From: Streptomyces sp. SM1
GTDB taxonomy: Bacteria; Actinomycetota; Actinomycetes; Streptomycetales; Streptomycetaceae
NCBI RefSeq assembly: GCF_002910825.1
Contig: NZ_NEUB01000916.1
Location: forward strand, 1 to 33,928
Direction: 5' to 3'
Length of the DNA: 33,928 nucleotides
Shown here: positions 18,559 to 27,644 of the stretch, in pieces
How positions within the stretch are numbered: the stretch's first letter is position 1
Layout: every line of letters begins with the position of its first letter
Made by a program: the position numbers and the translations under genes
The notes under the pieces: model-generated
The model's input: only the letters and a program-made list of their open reading frames with translations
Told to the model about the DNA's origin: nothing
The model's database searches: none

Positions 18559-19137
18559 ATGCGCCACCTGGTCTACACCGGCTTCATGTCGCTCGACGGC
18601 GTCGTGGACTCGCCCGGCGGCGGGCCGGGGGAGGAGCACCGCAGCGGCGGCTGGGTGTTCAAGGACCTCGAGTTCGTCGAAGAAGCCTGGTCGCTCAAGG
18701 CCGAGGAGCTCACCGACACGACAGCGCTGATGTTCGGCCGCCGCAGCTACGAGGCGTTCGCGCCCGTCTGGCCCGGCTCGCAGGACCACGCCGCCTACAA
18801 GGAGTTGCCCAAGTACGTGGTGTCGACCACGCTGGCCGACGACGCACTCGTCGACGGGTGGGGGCCGACGGCGGTCCTGCGATCGACTGAGGACGTCGCG
18901 GCGCTCAAGGACGGTGAGGGCGGCGCGATCTTCATCCACGGGAGCGCGGAGCTGGCCCGGCGGCTGTCGGACGCGGGCCTGATCGACCAGTACAACCTGC
19001 TCGTCTTCCCCACGTTGCTCGGTGCCGGCAAGAGCCTGTTCGGCCGGGCCGACCGGGACAAGCAGATGCTGACCCTGCGGGAGTCCAAGAGCTACTCGAA
19101 CGGAATCCTGAAGCTGGTCTACGACGTCAAGCACTGA
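18559..19137 (+). CDS. Dihydrofolate reductase-like (RibD C-terminal) protein
   Basis: 192 aa, ATG after GAGGAG. The fold is shared by DHFR and the RibD reductase domain and binds NADPH. Features: YTGFMSLDGVVDSPGG (N-terminal strand and substrate loop), ALMFGRRSYEAFAPVW (about 56-71), a central PKYVVSTTL, IFIHGSAELARRLSDAGL (about 115-132), NLLVFPTLLGAGKSLFG, and a C-terminal strand. Standalone proteins like this are usually unassigned reductases rather than true folate reductases. It is intact. Its 3' end overlaps the convergent AraC regulator gene by 19 bp, and such pairs are common in actinobacteria. Confidence 0.87.
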   Translation: MRHLVYTGFMSLDGVVDSPGGGPGEEHRSGGWVFKDLEFVEEAWSLKAEELTDTTALMFGRRSYEAFAPVWPGSQDHAAYKELPKYVVSTTLADDALVDGWGPTAVLRSTEDVAALKDGEGGAIFIHGSAELARRLSDAGLIDQYNLLVFPTLLGAGKSLFGRADRDKQMLTLRESKSYSNGILKLVYDVKH

Positions 19138-19829
19138 TCCACATCGAGGGCGATCGCGCCGCCGGAACCCTCACGCAGCTGACCGACGGTACGTCCCACG
19201 TAGCAACGCAGCGCCCTGGCCAGGTGCGGCTCGTCGTAGTAGTCGAGCTTGGCGACGACGTCGGCGGCCGGAGCGCCGGCCGCCAGCAGTTCCGCCGCCG
19301 TACGGGCCCGCTCGATCTGCCGTACCGCGCCTCGCGTCAGCCCCGTCGCCGTGCGGAACCGGCGCTCCACCGTACGTTCCGAAGCGGCCGGGCGGTGACC
19401 TCGTACCACCTCGGCGACGAGCGGGTCCCGCACCACGATCCCGGCCCGGACGAGCCGCCCGACCAGGGCCTCGGCATGGTCGGGGCCGGGCGTCTCCCAA
19501 CGCGCGCCGTTCAGCCGGAACGTACGACGTGTGGTGTCGGGGAGCTCGACGCCGCCATCGACCAACGCCGCCGTGGGCACGGCACGCAACGAGGCGCCCA
19601 GGGCGAACTCGATACCCGTGAACGTCGCGCCCTCGGGAACGGGCGCCTTGCCGGTCCGGGACCCGGGACCGGTGATGCCCGCGCGCGCCCGCCCGTCCTG
19701 CTCCCAGAACACTAGACCCAGGCGCACCCCTGCTACGGACGTCATCGCCGTGACCTGCTCGCTTGTGCACGTCCACACGGTGTCGACCCACGGAGAGTCG
19801 GACCGGCGCGTCTCGAACCGCAGTCCCAC
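19119..19829 (-). CDS. AraC-family transcriptional regulator
   Basis: 236 aa from GTG 19829. The N-terminal sensing domain (VDTVWTCTSEQV, AGVRLGLVFWEQDGRAR, ATFTGIEFALGASLRAVP) is followed by a C-terminal AraC DNA-binding domain with SERTVERRFRTATGLT (first HTH) and AAELLAAGAPAADVVAKLDYYDEPHLARALRCYVG (second HTH region). An ATG at 19866 is also in frame; the GTG is preferred because conserved sequence starts there. It is convergent with the DHFR-like gene with overlapping 3' ends, and so is a plausible but unproven regulator of it. Confidence 0.82.
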   Translation of the reverse strand: MGLRFETRRSDSPWVDTVWTCTSEQVTAMTSVAGVRLGLVFWEQDGRARAGITGPGSRTGKAPVPEGATFTGIEFALGASLRAVPTAALVDGGVELPDTTRRTFRLNGARWETPGPDHAEALVGRLVRAGIVVRDPLVAEVVRGHRPAASERTVERRFRTATGLTRGAVRQIERARTAAELLAAGAPAADVVAKLDYYDEPHLARALRCYVGRTVGQLREGSGGAIALDVDQCLTS

Positions 19830-20193
19830 ACGAGCAGGATACGCCGCGTGGTGGTGGCCGAGCATGGGCCGCGGCCCACCATGGCAGGGCCGCTTCCCCG
19901 GGCTGCTCACGACGAGAGTCGTCAGTTCCACGGAAACGAGGGATACGAGCGTCGTGTCCCGCGGGGTTTCACGGAGCAGCAGGTGAGAGTAGAAGGCGTG
20001 CACAGCGACGACTGTCTCCCGGAACCCCGGTGCGTGGCCGCGCCTTCCTGAGGCCGTCGGGAGGGCCTGCTCGGACGAACTCCCGACCTGGTGGGGGTGC
20101 TGGGAAGCATGGGCACCGTCTTGAAGCCGGCCAGGCAGCAGACCACGAGCCCCGACAGCCGGGCCACGGATATCGAGAAGAAGGGCCACACCC
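19830..20193. other. 364-bp gap, no gene identified
   Basis: Upstream of both the AraC gene (leftward) and the SDR gene (rightward), so it must contain two promoters. Open frames on both strands carry no family sequence. A region near 19925-19990 has slightly lower GC. No clear palindrome was seen. Confidence 0.4.
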
Positions 20194-20982
20194 ATGGATC
20201 TGGACCTGCGGGGCAGGAGTGCCGTCGTCACCGGCGCGAGCAAAGGCATCGGGCTGGCCATCACCCAGGCCCTCGCGGCCGAAGGAGTGCGGGTGACGGC
20301 CGGGGCCCGGCACTCCACACAGGCGCTGTCGCGACTGACCGAGGAAGCGGCCGTCCACGCTGTGGAGGTGGACCTGGGCACGTCACAGGGCCCGGCCCTC
20401 CTGGTGGAATCGGCCCTGTCGGTCTACGGACCGCCGGACATCCTCATCAACAACGTGGGCGCGACCCGACCGCGCACGGAGGGCTTCGCCTCGGTGACGG
20501 ACGCGGACTGGACGAGCACCCTGGACATCAACTTCCTGTCGGCGGTGCGTGCCACCCGTGAGGTGCTGCCCACGATGCTGGAGCGGGGCTCCGGGGCGAT
20601 CGTCACCGTCACCTCCGTCAACTCGCGACTGCCCGATCCGCTGGTGATCGACTACAGCGCCGCCAAGGCGGCTCTGCTCAGCTTCAGCAAGTCCCTGTCC
20701 AAAGAGGTCGGGGCGCGCGGGATCCGCGTCAACACCGTCAGCCCCGGCCCTGTGTCCACGGACCTCTGGCTGGGGGAGACCGGGGTGGCGGCGAAGGTCG
20801 GAGAGGCCGGCGGACTGCAGGCCCAGGATGTCGCGGCCAGTGCTGCCGGACAGTCGGTGACCGGCCGTTTCACCCGCCCGGAAGAGGTCGCCGCCCTGGT
20901 GTTGTTCCTGGCCTCGGAGCGCTCGGGCAACATGACCGGCACAGACGTCGTCATCGACGGTGGCCTGATGGCCACGATCTGA
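20194..20982 (+). CDS. SDR-family oxidoreductase
   Basis: 262-aa classical short-chain dehydrogenase. Cofactor motif TGASKGIG (13-20), structural NNVG (86-89), catalytic triad S141, Y154, K158 (SVNSRLPDPLVIDYSAAK), PG motif SPGPVSTDLW and C-terminal GNMTGTDVVIDGGL. It is a complete NAD(P)-dependent oxidoreductase of unknown substrate. The ATG follows AGAAGAAGGGCC. It stands alone between the AraC gene and a transposase relic. Confidence 0.88.
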   Translation: MDLDLRGRSAVVTGASKGIGLAITQALAAEGVRVTAGARHSTQALSRLTEEAAVHAVEVDLGTSQGPALLVESALSVYGPPDILINNVGATRPRTEGFASVTDADWTSTLDINFLSAVRATREVLPTMLERGSGAIVTVTSVNSRLPDPLVIDYSAAKAALLSFSKSLSKEVGARGIRVNTVSPGPVSTDLWLGETGVAAKVGEAGGLQAQDVAASAAGQSVTGRFTRPEEVAALVLFLASERSGNMTGTDVVIDGGLMATI

Positions 20983-20997
20983 TGGCCGCCCGTCGAG

Positions 20998-21099
20998 TCC
21001 ACTGTCTTCTTGGGTACGTGTGCAGCAGAAGAGGTTGCATGCCACCGAGACGAAACGTTCCCAGCGGACCGCGAGGCGCCTGAACCGGTGGAGCAGGAC
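20998..21099 (-). mobile_element. IS5-type transposase C-terminal scrap
   Basis: Minus-strand reading VLLHRFRRLAVRWERFVSVA and CNLFCCTR matches the C-terminal end of IS5-group transposases (usual pattern W-LHRFRRLxVRxERxxxxxxAFxxLACxLIC). No other part of the element is present between the SDR stop (20982) and the MerR stop (21116). Confidence 0.5.
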
Positions 21100-21115
21100 G
21101 GATGTTGCCCGGTGA

Positions 21116-22048
21116 TCAGGCCGGGTTCCGGGTGGCGGGTGCGTCTTGGTCGAATAGTTCTTCGGCCAGTTCCATACAGCGCAGGCGGGCCGGGGAGAAG
21201 TCGTAGGGCATCTTGCCGGTGGCTTCGAACACGCTCATGGAGTCAGCCTCCCGCCTGCCGGAGCCGAGGTCGGCCTCGCCCGCGCCGTCATCGGCGGTGG
21301 GAGGGTGCAACGCGTCCCAGGCGTCGAAGAGGGCATCGTCGGCATCGTCGTCCTCACCCAGGCCGGACTCCTCGACGACGGCCTGCAGGGCGCTCTCGAA
21401 GGCGTGCCGCTCGGCGGCCACCTGAGCCACCCGTGGATCATCGACGGTGACACTGTCATCGAGTGCCTCCTCGGCGTCATCGACGCGGTCGGACTCCTCC
21501 CGCAGAGTGGGATGCGTGGCCAGGACGACGAAGCGGGTGGCCTGGACGGCCGCGCCGAGCGGGCCGAAGATGCGCTCGGTGACCAGCAGACTGTCCAGGT
21601 CCGCCTGACGCAGGGAGCCCTCGGGCAGGCTTCTGAGGCGTTCGGTGACGAAGTCGGAGAGCAGGCCCATCCGGCTGCCTTCGGTGCGCATCCGCCGCAC
21701 GGCGGTCCGTTGCCGCCGCAGTTCCGCCTCCTGCTCGGAGAGGGTTTCCTCCAACCGCTCCAGGATGCCCGCGATATCTGCTCCACCGTCCGCGCCGACG
21801 GAAGCCGTGCCGGTGGTGAAGGCGTCACGGATGTCGTCCAGGGCGATCCCGGCGTCGGCCATCTTGCGAATCCACAGCAAGCGGATCATGTCCTCGTACC
21901 CGTAGCGGCGGCGGCCATCGCCGCCCCGCTCGGGCTCGGGGAGCAGCCCGATCTCGTGGTAGTGGCGAATCGCCCGTGGCGTGCTGCCGACGAAGGCCGC
22001 CGCGTCACCGATCCTGACCTGACGGGGTGGCACGAAAGACGAACACAT
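21116..22048 (-). CDS. MerR family transcriptional regulator
   Basis: 310 aa. The N-terminal winged HTH reads VRIGDAAAFVGSTPRAIRHY, HEIGLLPEPERGGDGRRRYG, followed by MIRLLWIRKMADAGIALDDI. A long coiled coil (about 95-125, ILERLEETLSEQEAELRRQ) dimerises it. A large C-terminal region (130-310), acidic in places (GEDDDADDALFDAWDALH), would bind the effector; it lacks a recognisable metal or TipAS ligand motif. It is intact. The upstream DNA joins the broken 3' end of the TerD-like pseudogene, so its original promoter may have been altered by that deletion. Confidence 0.85.
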   Translation of the reverse strand: MCSSFVPPRQVRIGDAAAFVGSTPRAIRHYHEIGLLPEPERGGDGRRRYGYEDMIRLLWIRKMADAGIALDDIRDAFTTGTASVGADGGADIAGILERLEETLSEQEAELRRQRTAVRRMRTEGSRMGLLSDFVTERLRSLPEGSLRQADLDSLLVTERIFGPLGAAVQATRFVVLATHPTLREESDRVDDAEEALDDSVTVDDPRVAQVAAERHAFESALQAVVEESGLGEDDDADDALFDAWDALHPPTADDGAGEADLGSGRREADSMSVFEATGKMPYDFSPARLRCMELAEELFDQDAPATRNPA

Positions 22049-22157
22049 GAGCAGGGACCCTTCCTGAAGGCGTCACGGAAGTCCACCGGGCCACATGCCG
22101 CTACGGAAGGTGCAATCCCCGACACACATACCGCGTCGCGCCCATGCCAGGAAATGC

Positions 22158-23978
22158 GAAGCTCCGACTTCATACGCACCGTGCGCGGCTCGAACGGCCG
22201 GCCCTTCTGTTCACCGTCACGCAGCATGAAACCGAAGAACGACTCCTCGGCCTCCTCGAACCCCTCGCCGTCGAAGACATTGACCTGCGGCACGATGAAT
22301 GCGCTGCGTACCCGGTCCAGGGACAGGTTGATGAATTCCGAGGCCCCGTCGGGCGCTTCCGTGACATCGCCCGAGTGCTCTCCGCCGACAGCGGTGAGCG
22401 AGGTGCAGGAGAGCCAGGCATCGGTACGGTAGTCGGCGTGGAGAAGCAGCGCCGAGAGGTCGTAGTCGGTGCGGTGCCCGGTCTCCTTCCAGTACACGAA
22501 GAAGCGCAACTGCTCGCCGTCGACCTTCGAGAGTGAACCTCGCGGCAGTACACCGAGCCCGGCCGCGGTCGCCCTGCCGCTGAGGGGGAGCGCCACGTCG
22601 AGGATGCCGGGGTCGAGCAGCAGCCGGGCCGGTGCCGGGAGCCTGCGGCGCATCTCGGCGTCGAGGGCGCCGATCAGGCGATCGCGGTCGGCGGCGGGGA
22701 CCGGCGGCCGGACGTCGGTGGCGACCCAGCCGCGGCCCCGGCCGTTGATGAAGATCCGGGGTTCGCCGGTCTCCCCTTCCCGGTTCCGGAAGTGCTCACG
22801 GACCGACAGCACGACCCGGCCGGACCCCTGGGGGCGACCTGTACCGCCGCGGCCACTACCGCGTCCCGCTGATCCTGGTCGGCGGCGATCCGCAGCAGGA
22901 GGTCCAGCGCACGGAAAAGCTTGCCGGGAGCGGACTTCAGCACTCGTACCGCACCGAGGACGTCGAACTCGTCGAGCAGCTTCTCGACGCGGCTGTCGAA
23001 GGACCGTGCCTCCTTCTCGCCCCGCGCCACGGCGAACACATCGGCGGCGTGCGGCCGGCGCGGGTACTCGTGCGGGTGGAGCCGCTCGCCGAGCCGCTTG
23101 AAGGGCTCGCGGTGCGCGTGCACATCGGCCAGCTTGGCGGGGTTCGCCGCGACCACGGCGTCGAGGCCCGCGAGCAGCGCACGACGGACCGGCCGCGGGA
23201 GACTCCGGAACCGGGTCGGCTCCTGCAGTGTCACGTCGCCGCCCGACAGTGCGCAGGCGAGCCGCAGCACATCGGTGACGGTGTCCAGCAGGAGGTCGGC
23301 GCCGACAGCGAGACGGGCCTCGTTGACGACCGCCCGGTTCTCCCGGACCGGGATCGACTCCGGCTGGGGGCCGAGCGCGCACCGTTCGGCGAGAGTCCTG
23401 AGGTCGCCCAGGTGGTCCTCGCCCAGTGGCGTCGGGCTGCCCGCCAACGCCAGTTACAGGTCCGTGAGTTCGTCGTCCAGGCCCCGCCCGAGGTGCAGGA
23501 CGGTCACCCGGTCGCCCGCCGAGGCGATCAGCTCGTCGTGCGCCGCGAGCATCTCCTCGTAGCTGTGCTGGTAGCGGCCGTACGCGGGGAGGCTGAGCAG
23601 GTCCAGCACTCCGTGCGCCAGCTGTGTCAGCACGTGCTCCCGCGATGCGTCGTCGGCGAGCGCCTCCGTCACACGTCGCGTCCAGAACTCCTCGGTGTCC
23701 GGCACGTTCGCCGGAAAGTCGATGAAGTACGCGTTGTGCCGGACGTGGTCGCCCACCATCCCTCTCACGGTGCGCAGCGTGCGCCGGGCCGTGTGCACGA
23801 CCGCGGTCTCGGACAGCCCGGACAGCCGCTCCATCAGCTTCGCCGAGAGCTTGAAGCCCACGGTGGCCAACGCCGCGTCGAACTGCCGGGCGACGGTGGC
23901 CCCTTCGCCCGCGGAGCCCCGGGGAGCGGAGATGCGGTGGGTGTGCCGGATGACCAGCGACTCGAGACTGTGCGCCAT
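22158..23978 (-). pseudogene. TerD-domain protein with three lesions
   Basis: ATG 23978 begins an alpha-helical region (MAHSLESLVIRHTHRI, FKLSAKLMERLSGLSE, HNAYFIDFPANVPDTEEFW). Near its end is a TerD-like domain (FFVYWKETGHRTDYDLSALL, GEHSGDVTEAPDGASEFINL, NVFDGEGFEEAEESFFGFML) related to calcium-binding tellurite/stress proteins. Lesions: an in-frame TAA at 23454-23456 (LTDL, stop, LALAGSPTPLG; TAC to TAA is the simplest cause); a frameshift at a G5 run, 22830-22834 (VAAAVQVAP to GSGRVVLSVREH); and loss of the 3' end after VRMKSELR near 22158. In intact relatives the TerD domain is followed by a further segment, which is absent. The natural protein would be about 700 aa. The function of these large TerD proteins is unknown. 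Confidence 0.8.
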
Positions 23979-24070
23979 TCGGGGATGATCGCAGAGGTGT
24001 ACGAGGCGACGCACAGGAGTTTTCTCCAGGGCGGGCGCCGTGACGGCGTCGCCCCCGGCGGGGACACCTC

Positions 24071-24113
24071 GGACGGGTCCGCTCCTTGCCGGTGACGAGG
24101 AGCGGACCCGTCC
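24071..24113. terminator. 16-bp perfect hairpin between divergent genes
   Basis: Arms 24071-24086 and 24098-24113 (ggacgggtccgctcct and complement) with an 11-nt loop. The strength is that of an intrinsic terminator, but it lies between two gene starts (TerD-like leftward, SDR rightward), where no transcript should end. It may mark a lost gene or act in the leader of one of the two genes. Confidence 0.6.
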
Positions 24114-24176
24114 TCTGCTCGCCCCGGGGCAACGGAGGCAGCGACCACCGCTGAATGCCGGGCGTCCGAGCCTTCT

Positions 24177-24201
24177 CCTGTCGACCGGGCTTGGCGACAG
24201 G
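24177..24201. promoter_or_regulatory. Inverted repeat just upstream of the SDR gene
   Basis: CCTGTCG and CGACAGG flank 11 nt and end 21 bp before the SDR start. The geometry suits a dimeric repressor (TetR or MarR size). No regulator is adjacent, so the assignment is tentative. Confidence 0.4.
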
Positions 24202-24222
24202 CAGGTCGGTTGCCCGGCCGGC

Positions 24223-25140
24223 ATGACTGACACACGGCCTCTTGCCCTGATCACCGGTGCCTCCGCCGGGATCGGATACGAACTGGCCCGGCAGTTCGCC
24301 GGGCACGGCTACGACCTCGTGATCAACGCCGAGGACGAACGGCTGGCTTCCGCCGCCCTCCGCTTGCGGGAGACGGGTGCGCGGGTACGATCCGTACGCG
24401 CCGATCTCCGGACCCTCGAGGGTGTGGGAACCCTGCTCACAGCGGTCGACGGGCTCAACATCGACGTCGCCGCCCTCAACGCGGGAGTCGGCCGGGGCGG
24501 CGCCTTCGTCGACACCGACCCCGCCGACGACCAGGCCGTCATCGACCTGAACATCACCGCGACCGTCCGGCTGGCCAAACCGTTGCTGCGCGCCATGGTG
24601 GCGCGAGGCGAGGGCAGGATCGCCTTCACCTCGTCCGTCGCCGCGATGATGCCCGGCCCCTTCCAGCCCGTCTGCAACGCCTCGAAGTCGTTCGTGCAGT
24701 CCTTCGCCGCGGCGTTGCAGGAAGAGGTCGCGGACACCGGGGTGACGATCACGTCGTTCATGCCGGGCGCGACGGAGACGGACTTCTTCCGGAGGGCGGG
24801 GATGGCGGAGGACACCAGGATGGGGACCTCGGGGAAGGACGATCCCGCGCAGGTCGCCGAGCAGGCGTTCACGGCGATCGTGAAGGGCGAGAAGAAGCCC
24901 GTCACCGGGTCACTGAAAGCCAAGGCGCCCGGAGCGGCAGGGAAGCTGCTGCCGGACGGCGTCAAGGCGGCGTCCCACCGGAAACTGGCGGAACCGGGAA
25001 CCGGGAACCGGCGGGAACACCGATCCCCAGAAGTAGGACCGAACGGAAGGCGTACGGGACGACCCGGGACGACACGCCAAGGCCTGGGCCGGCTCACCTC
25101 CCCACGTCTCGCGAGGCCCGACGACGGCCCGCGGCCCTGA
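24223..25140 (+). CDS. SDR-family protein lacking catalytic Tyr, C-terminus frameshifted
   Basis: The cofactor motif TGASAGIG (11-18), LNAGVGRGG (85-93) and SSVAAMMPGPFQPV place it in the SDR family. In the S-x12-Y-x3-K triad, S138 and K155 are present but position 151 is Cys (VCNASK, codon TGC where TAC would give Tyr), which should abolish normal dehydrogenase chemistry. Near the end, three copies of GGAACCG (24990-25010) push the frame into a 35-residue tail (GNRREHRSP... to 25140). With two copies the protein would end AEPGTGGNTDPQK at a TAG (25034-25036), a natural-looking end. The gene therefore carries two independent changes and is probably non-functional or repurposed. Start ATG 24223. 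Confidence 0.85.
   Translation: MTDTRPLALITGASAGIGYELARQFAGHGYDLVINAEDERLASAALRLRETGARVRSVRADLRTLEGVGTLLTAVDGLNIDVAALNAGVGRGGAFVDTDPADDQAVIDLNITATVRLAKPLLRAMVARGEGRIAFTSSVAAMMPGPFQPVCNASKSFVQSFAAALQEEVADTGVTITSFMPGATETDFFRRAGMAEDTRMGTSGKDDPAQVAEQAFTAIVKGEKKPVTGSLKAKAPGAAGKLLPDGVKAASHRKLAEPGTGNRREHRSPEVGPNGRRTGRPGTTRQGLGRLTSPRLARPDDGPRP
24990..25010 (+). repeat. 7-bp tandem repeat, three copies, at the SDR 3' end
   Basis: (GGAACCG)3. Deleting one unit restores a stop 24 bases downstream of the repeat (25034-25036) and a normal family-length product. Confidence 0.9.
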
Positions 25141-25154
25141 CAGAGAGAAGATCA

Positions 25155-25177
25155 GCCGCTCAGGCGCCCGGAGCGGC
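25155..25177. terminator. Weak hairpin between convergent genes
   Basis: GCCGCTC (25155-25161) and GAGCGGC (25171-25177) flank a 9-nt loop between the convergent SDR and DUF6328 genes. It could terminate either transcript; the stem is only 7 bp. Confidence 0.35.
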
Positions 25178-25184
25178 ATCCTTG

Positions 25185-25792
<608 letters not shown>

Positions 25793-26006
25793 GGCACCCT
25801 CCCAGTCGCAAGCCAATCGTTTGCCCGTCTCAGCCCTCTTCATGCAGGTCATGGGGCACGCCGCGGCTTTCCTGAGCCACGCTCCGCCCTCCGTCCCACC
25901 TGGCCGGTGCTGAAAAGGCCGGAGCGGGAAACACGTAAGGCGGGACAGCTACCGGCAACGGCGCGCACGGCATGAGGCCCGCGTGGCGGAAGGAACGAGG
26001 TGGGCG

Positions 26007-27055
26007 ATGCGTGCGGTGACCGTGCGGCCCGGCCGCAAGGACTCCCTGGAGGTACGGGACGTGCCCGACCCCACCCCGGGCGTCGGCGACCTGCTGGTGC
26101 AGGGCCTGGCAGTGGGGGTGTGCGGAACGGACAGGGAGATCGTCCGGGGCGAGTACGGCTGGGCTCCACCGGACCGCGAGCGGCTGGTGCTGGGACACGA
26201 GTCCCTCGGGCGGGTGCGGCAGGCACCGCCGGGCAGCGGGTTCTCGGCCGGTGACCTCGTCGCCGGGGTGGTGCGCCGGCCGGACCCCGAGCCGTGCGGA
26301 GCCTGCGCGCGCGGGGAGTTCGACATGTGCCGCAACGGTCGCTACACCGAACGCGGCATCAAGGACATCGACGGCTATGGCGCACAGGTGTGGTGTGTGG
26401 AAGCCGACTACGCGGTGAGGCTGGCGCCGCATCTGCGGCGCGTCGGTGTACTCATGGAACCGGCCACCGTGGTGGCGAAGGCGTGGGAGCAGGTCGAGCG
26501 CGTCGGTGGCCGTTCGTGGTTCGAGCCGCGTCGCGCACTGGTGATGGGGGCGGGACCCATCGGTCTGCTGGCCGCCCTCCTGGGCGTACAGCGTGGGCTG
26601 GAGGTGCATGTCCTCGACCGGGTGACCGACGGACTCAAGCCCGCTCTGGTCCGGGAGCTGGGGGCCGTCTACCACACGGAGGACGCCGAGCGGGTCGTCT
26701 CCGCCGTGTGCCCGGACGTCGTCATCGAGGCCACGGGCGCGAACGGGCCCGTGGCCTCGCCTCGCTCACGGGCACCACGCCCTACGGGGTGGTGTGCCTG
26801 ACCGGTGTGTCATCCGCCGGCCGCGGGACGACCGTGGACGCCGGCGCCGTCAACCGGCAGATCGTCCTGCAGAACGACGCCGTGGTGGGCTCGGTCAACG
26901 CCAACCTGCGTCACTACCACCAGGCCGCCGACGCCCTGGCCGGGGCCGACCTGCCATGGCTCGAACGGATGATCACCCGGCGGGTGCCGCTGGAGCGCGC
27001 GACGGAGGCGTTCACACCTCAACCCGACGATGTCAAGGTGGTCATCGAACTCTAG
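26007..27055 (+). pseudogene. Glucose 1-dehydrogenase-like zinc alcohol dehydrogenase, frameshifted
   Basis: The start ATG follows GAGG. Medium-chain dehydrogenase features: GVCGTD with Zn ligand C39, GHESLG (H64, E65), structural-zinc-type cysteines C97, C100, C108 (PCGACARGEFDMC), EPATVVAKAWEQ (about 151-162), Rossmann VMGAGPIGLLAALLG (about 179-193). The overall pattern resembles bacterial/archaeal glucose 1-dehydrogenases (oxidise glucose to gluconolactone). After VIEATGANGPV the frame breaks at 26747-26762; ASLTGTTPYGVVCLTGVSS resumes in another frame and runs to FTPQPDDVKVVIEL, the natural end at 27055. The one-frame product lacks the C-terminal part of the coenzyme domain. The gluconokinase gene lies 42 bp downstream, supporting a glucose-to-gluconate role. 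Confidence 0.83.
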
Positions 27056-27097
27056 GCCGCACTCTTGGGCGGCACTCACTGCGAAGAAAGGTCCTGG

Positions 27098-27607
27098 ATG
27101 TCTCACCACACCGCTCCCTTGGTCGTCGTCATGGGGGTGTCGGGCTCGGGAAAGACCACCGTGGGCAAGCTGCTCGCACGGGACCTCGATGTCCCCTACA
27201 TCGAAGGGGACGACCTCCACCCCGCGGCCAATGTGGCGAAAATGCGAGCCGGCGACCCGCTCGACGACGAGGACCGCCGTCCCTGGCTGGACGAGATCGC
27301 ACGGTGGCTGGCCGGCCACGCCGACAGCGGAGGAGTGGTGACATGCTCGGCGCTCAAGCGCCGCTACCGTGACCGGCTGACCACCGCCGCGCCGAACGTC
27401 TTCTTTCTCCACCTGGACGGCTCGCCCGAGCTGATTGCCGCCCGGATCACCGCACGACAGGGCCACTTCATGCCGCCCGAGCTGCTTCATACGCAATTCG
27501 CCGACCTGGAGCCGCTGGGCGACGACGAAGCGGGCGCGGCCATCCCGGTCGACGGCAAGCCGCAGGACACCGCTGCCCTCGCACGCGCCGCCGTCACCTC
27601 GGCCTGA
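27098..27607 (+). CDS. Gluconokinase
   Basis: 169 aa from ATG 27098 (GAAAGG upstream). It phosphorylates gluconate to 6-phosphogluconate with ATP, feeding the pentose phosphate pathway. P-loop GVSGSGKTTVG (about 12-22), IEGDDLHPAANVAKMRAG (substrate part, about 36-53), RRPWLDEIARWL, and the signature CSALKRRYRDRL (about 84-95), then ITARQGHFMPPELLHTQFADLEPL. Length and motifs are standard for the thermoresistant-type gluconokinases. It is intact. It follows the broken glucose-dehydrogenase-like gene, with which it forms an oxidative glucose route. Confidence 0.92.
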   Translation: MSHHTAPLVVVMGVSGSGKTTVGKLLARDLDVPYIEGDDLHPAANVAKMRAGDPLDDEDRRPWLDEIARWLAGHADSGGVVTCSALKRRYRDRLTTAAPNVFFLHLDGSPELIAARITARQGHFMPPELLHTQFADLEPLGDDEAGAAIPVDGKPQDTAALARAAVTSA

Positions 27608-27644
27608 CCGCTGACGCGGGTGTCCGGCCCAGAGGCCCAGACAC

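Noticed and set aside
21886..24306. About 800-codon minus-strand open frame spanning the TerD region
   Set aside because: Only its 3' part matches protein family sequence (the TerD-like end). The rest is the wrong frame of the same gene, so it is not a fusion protein.
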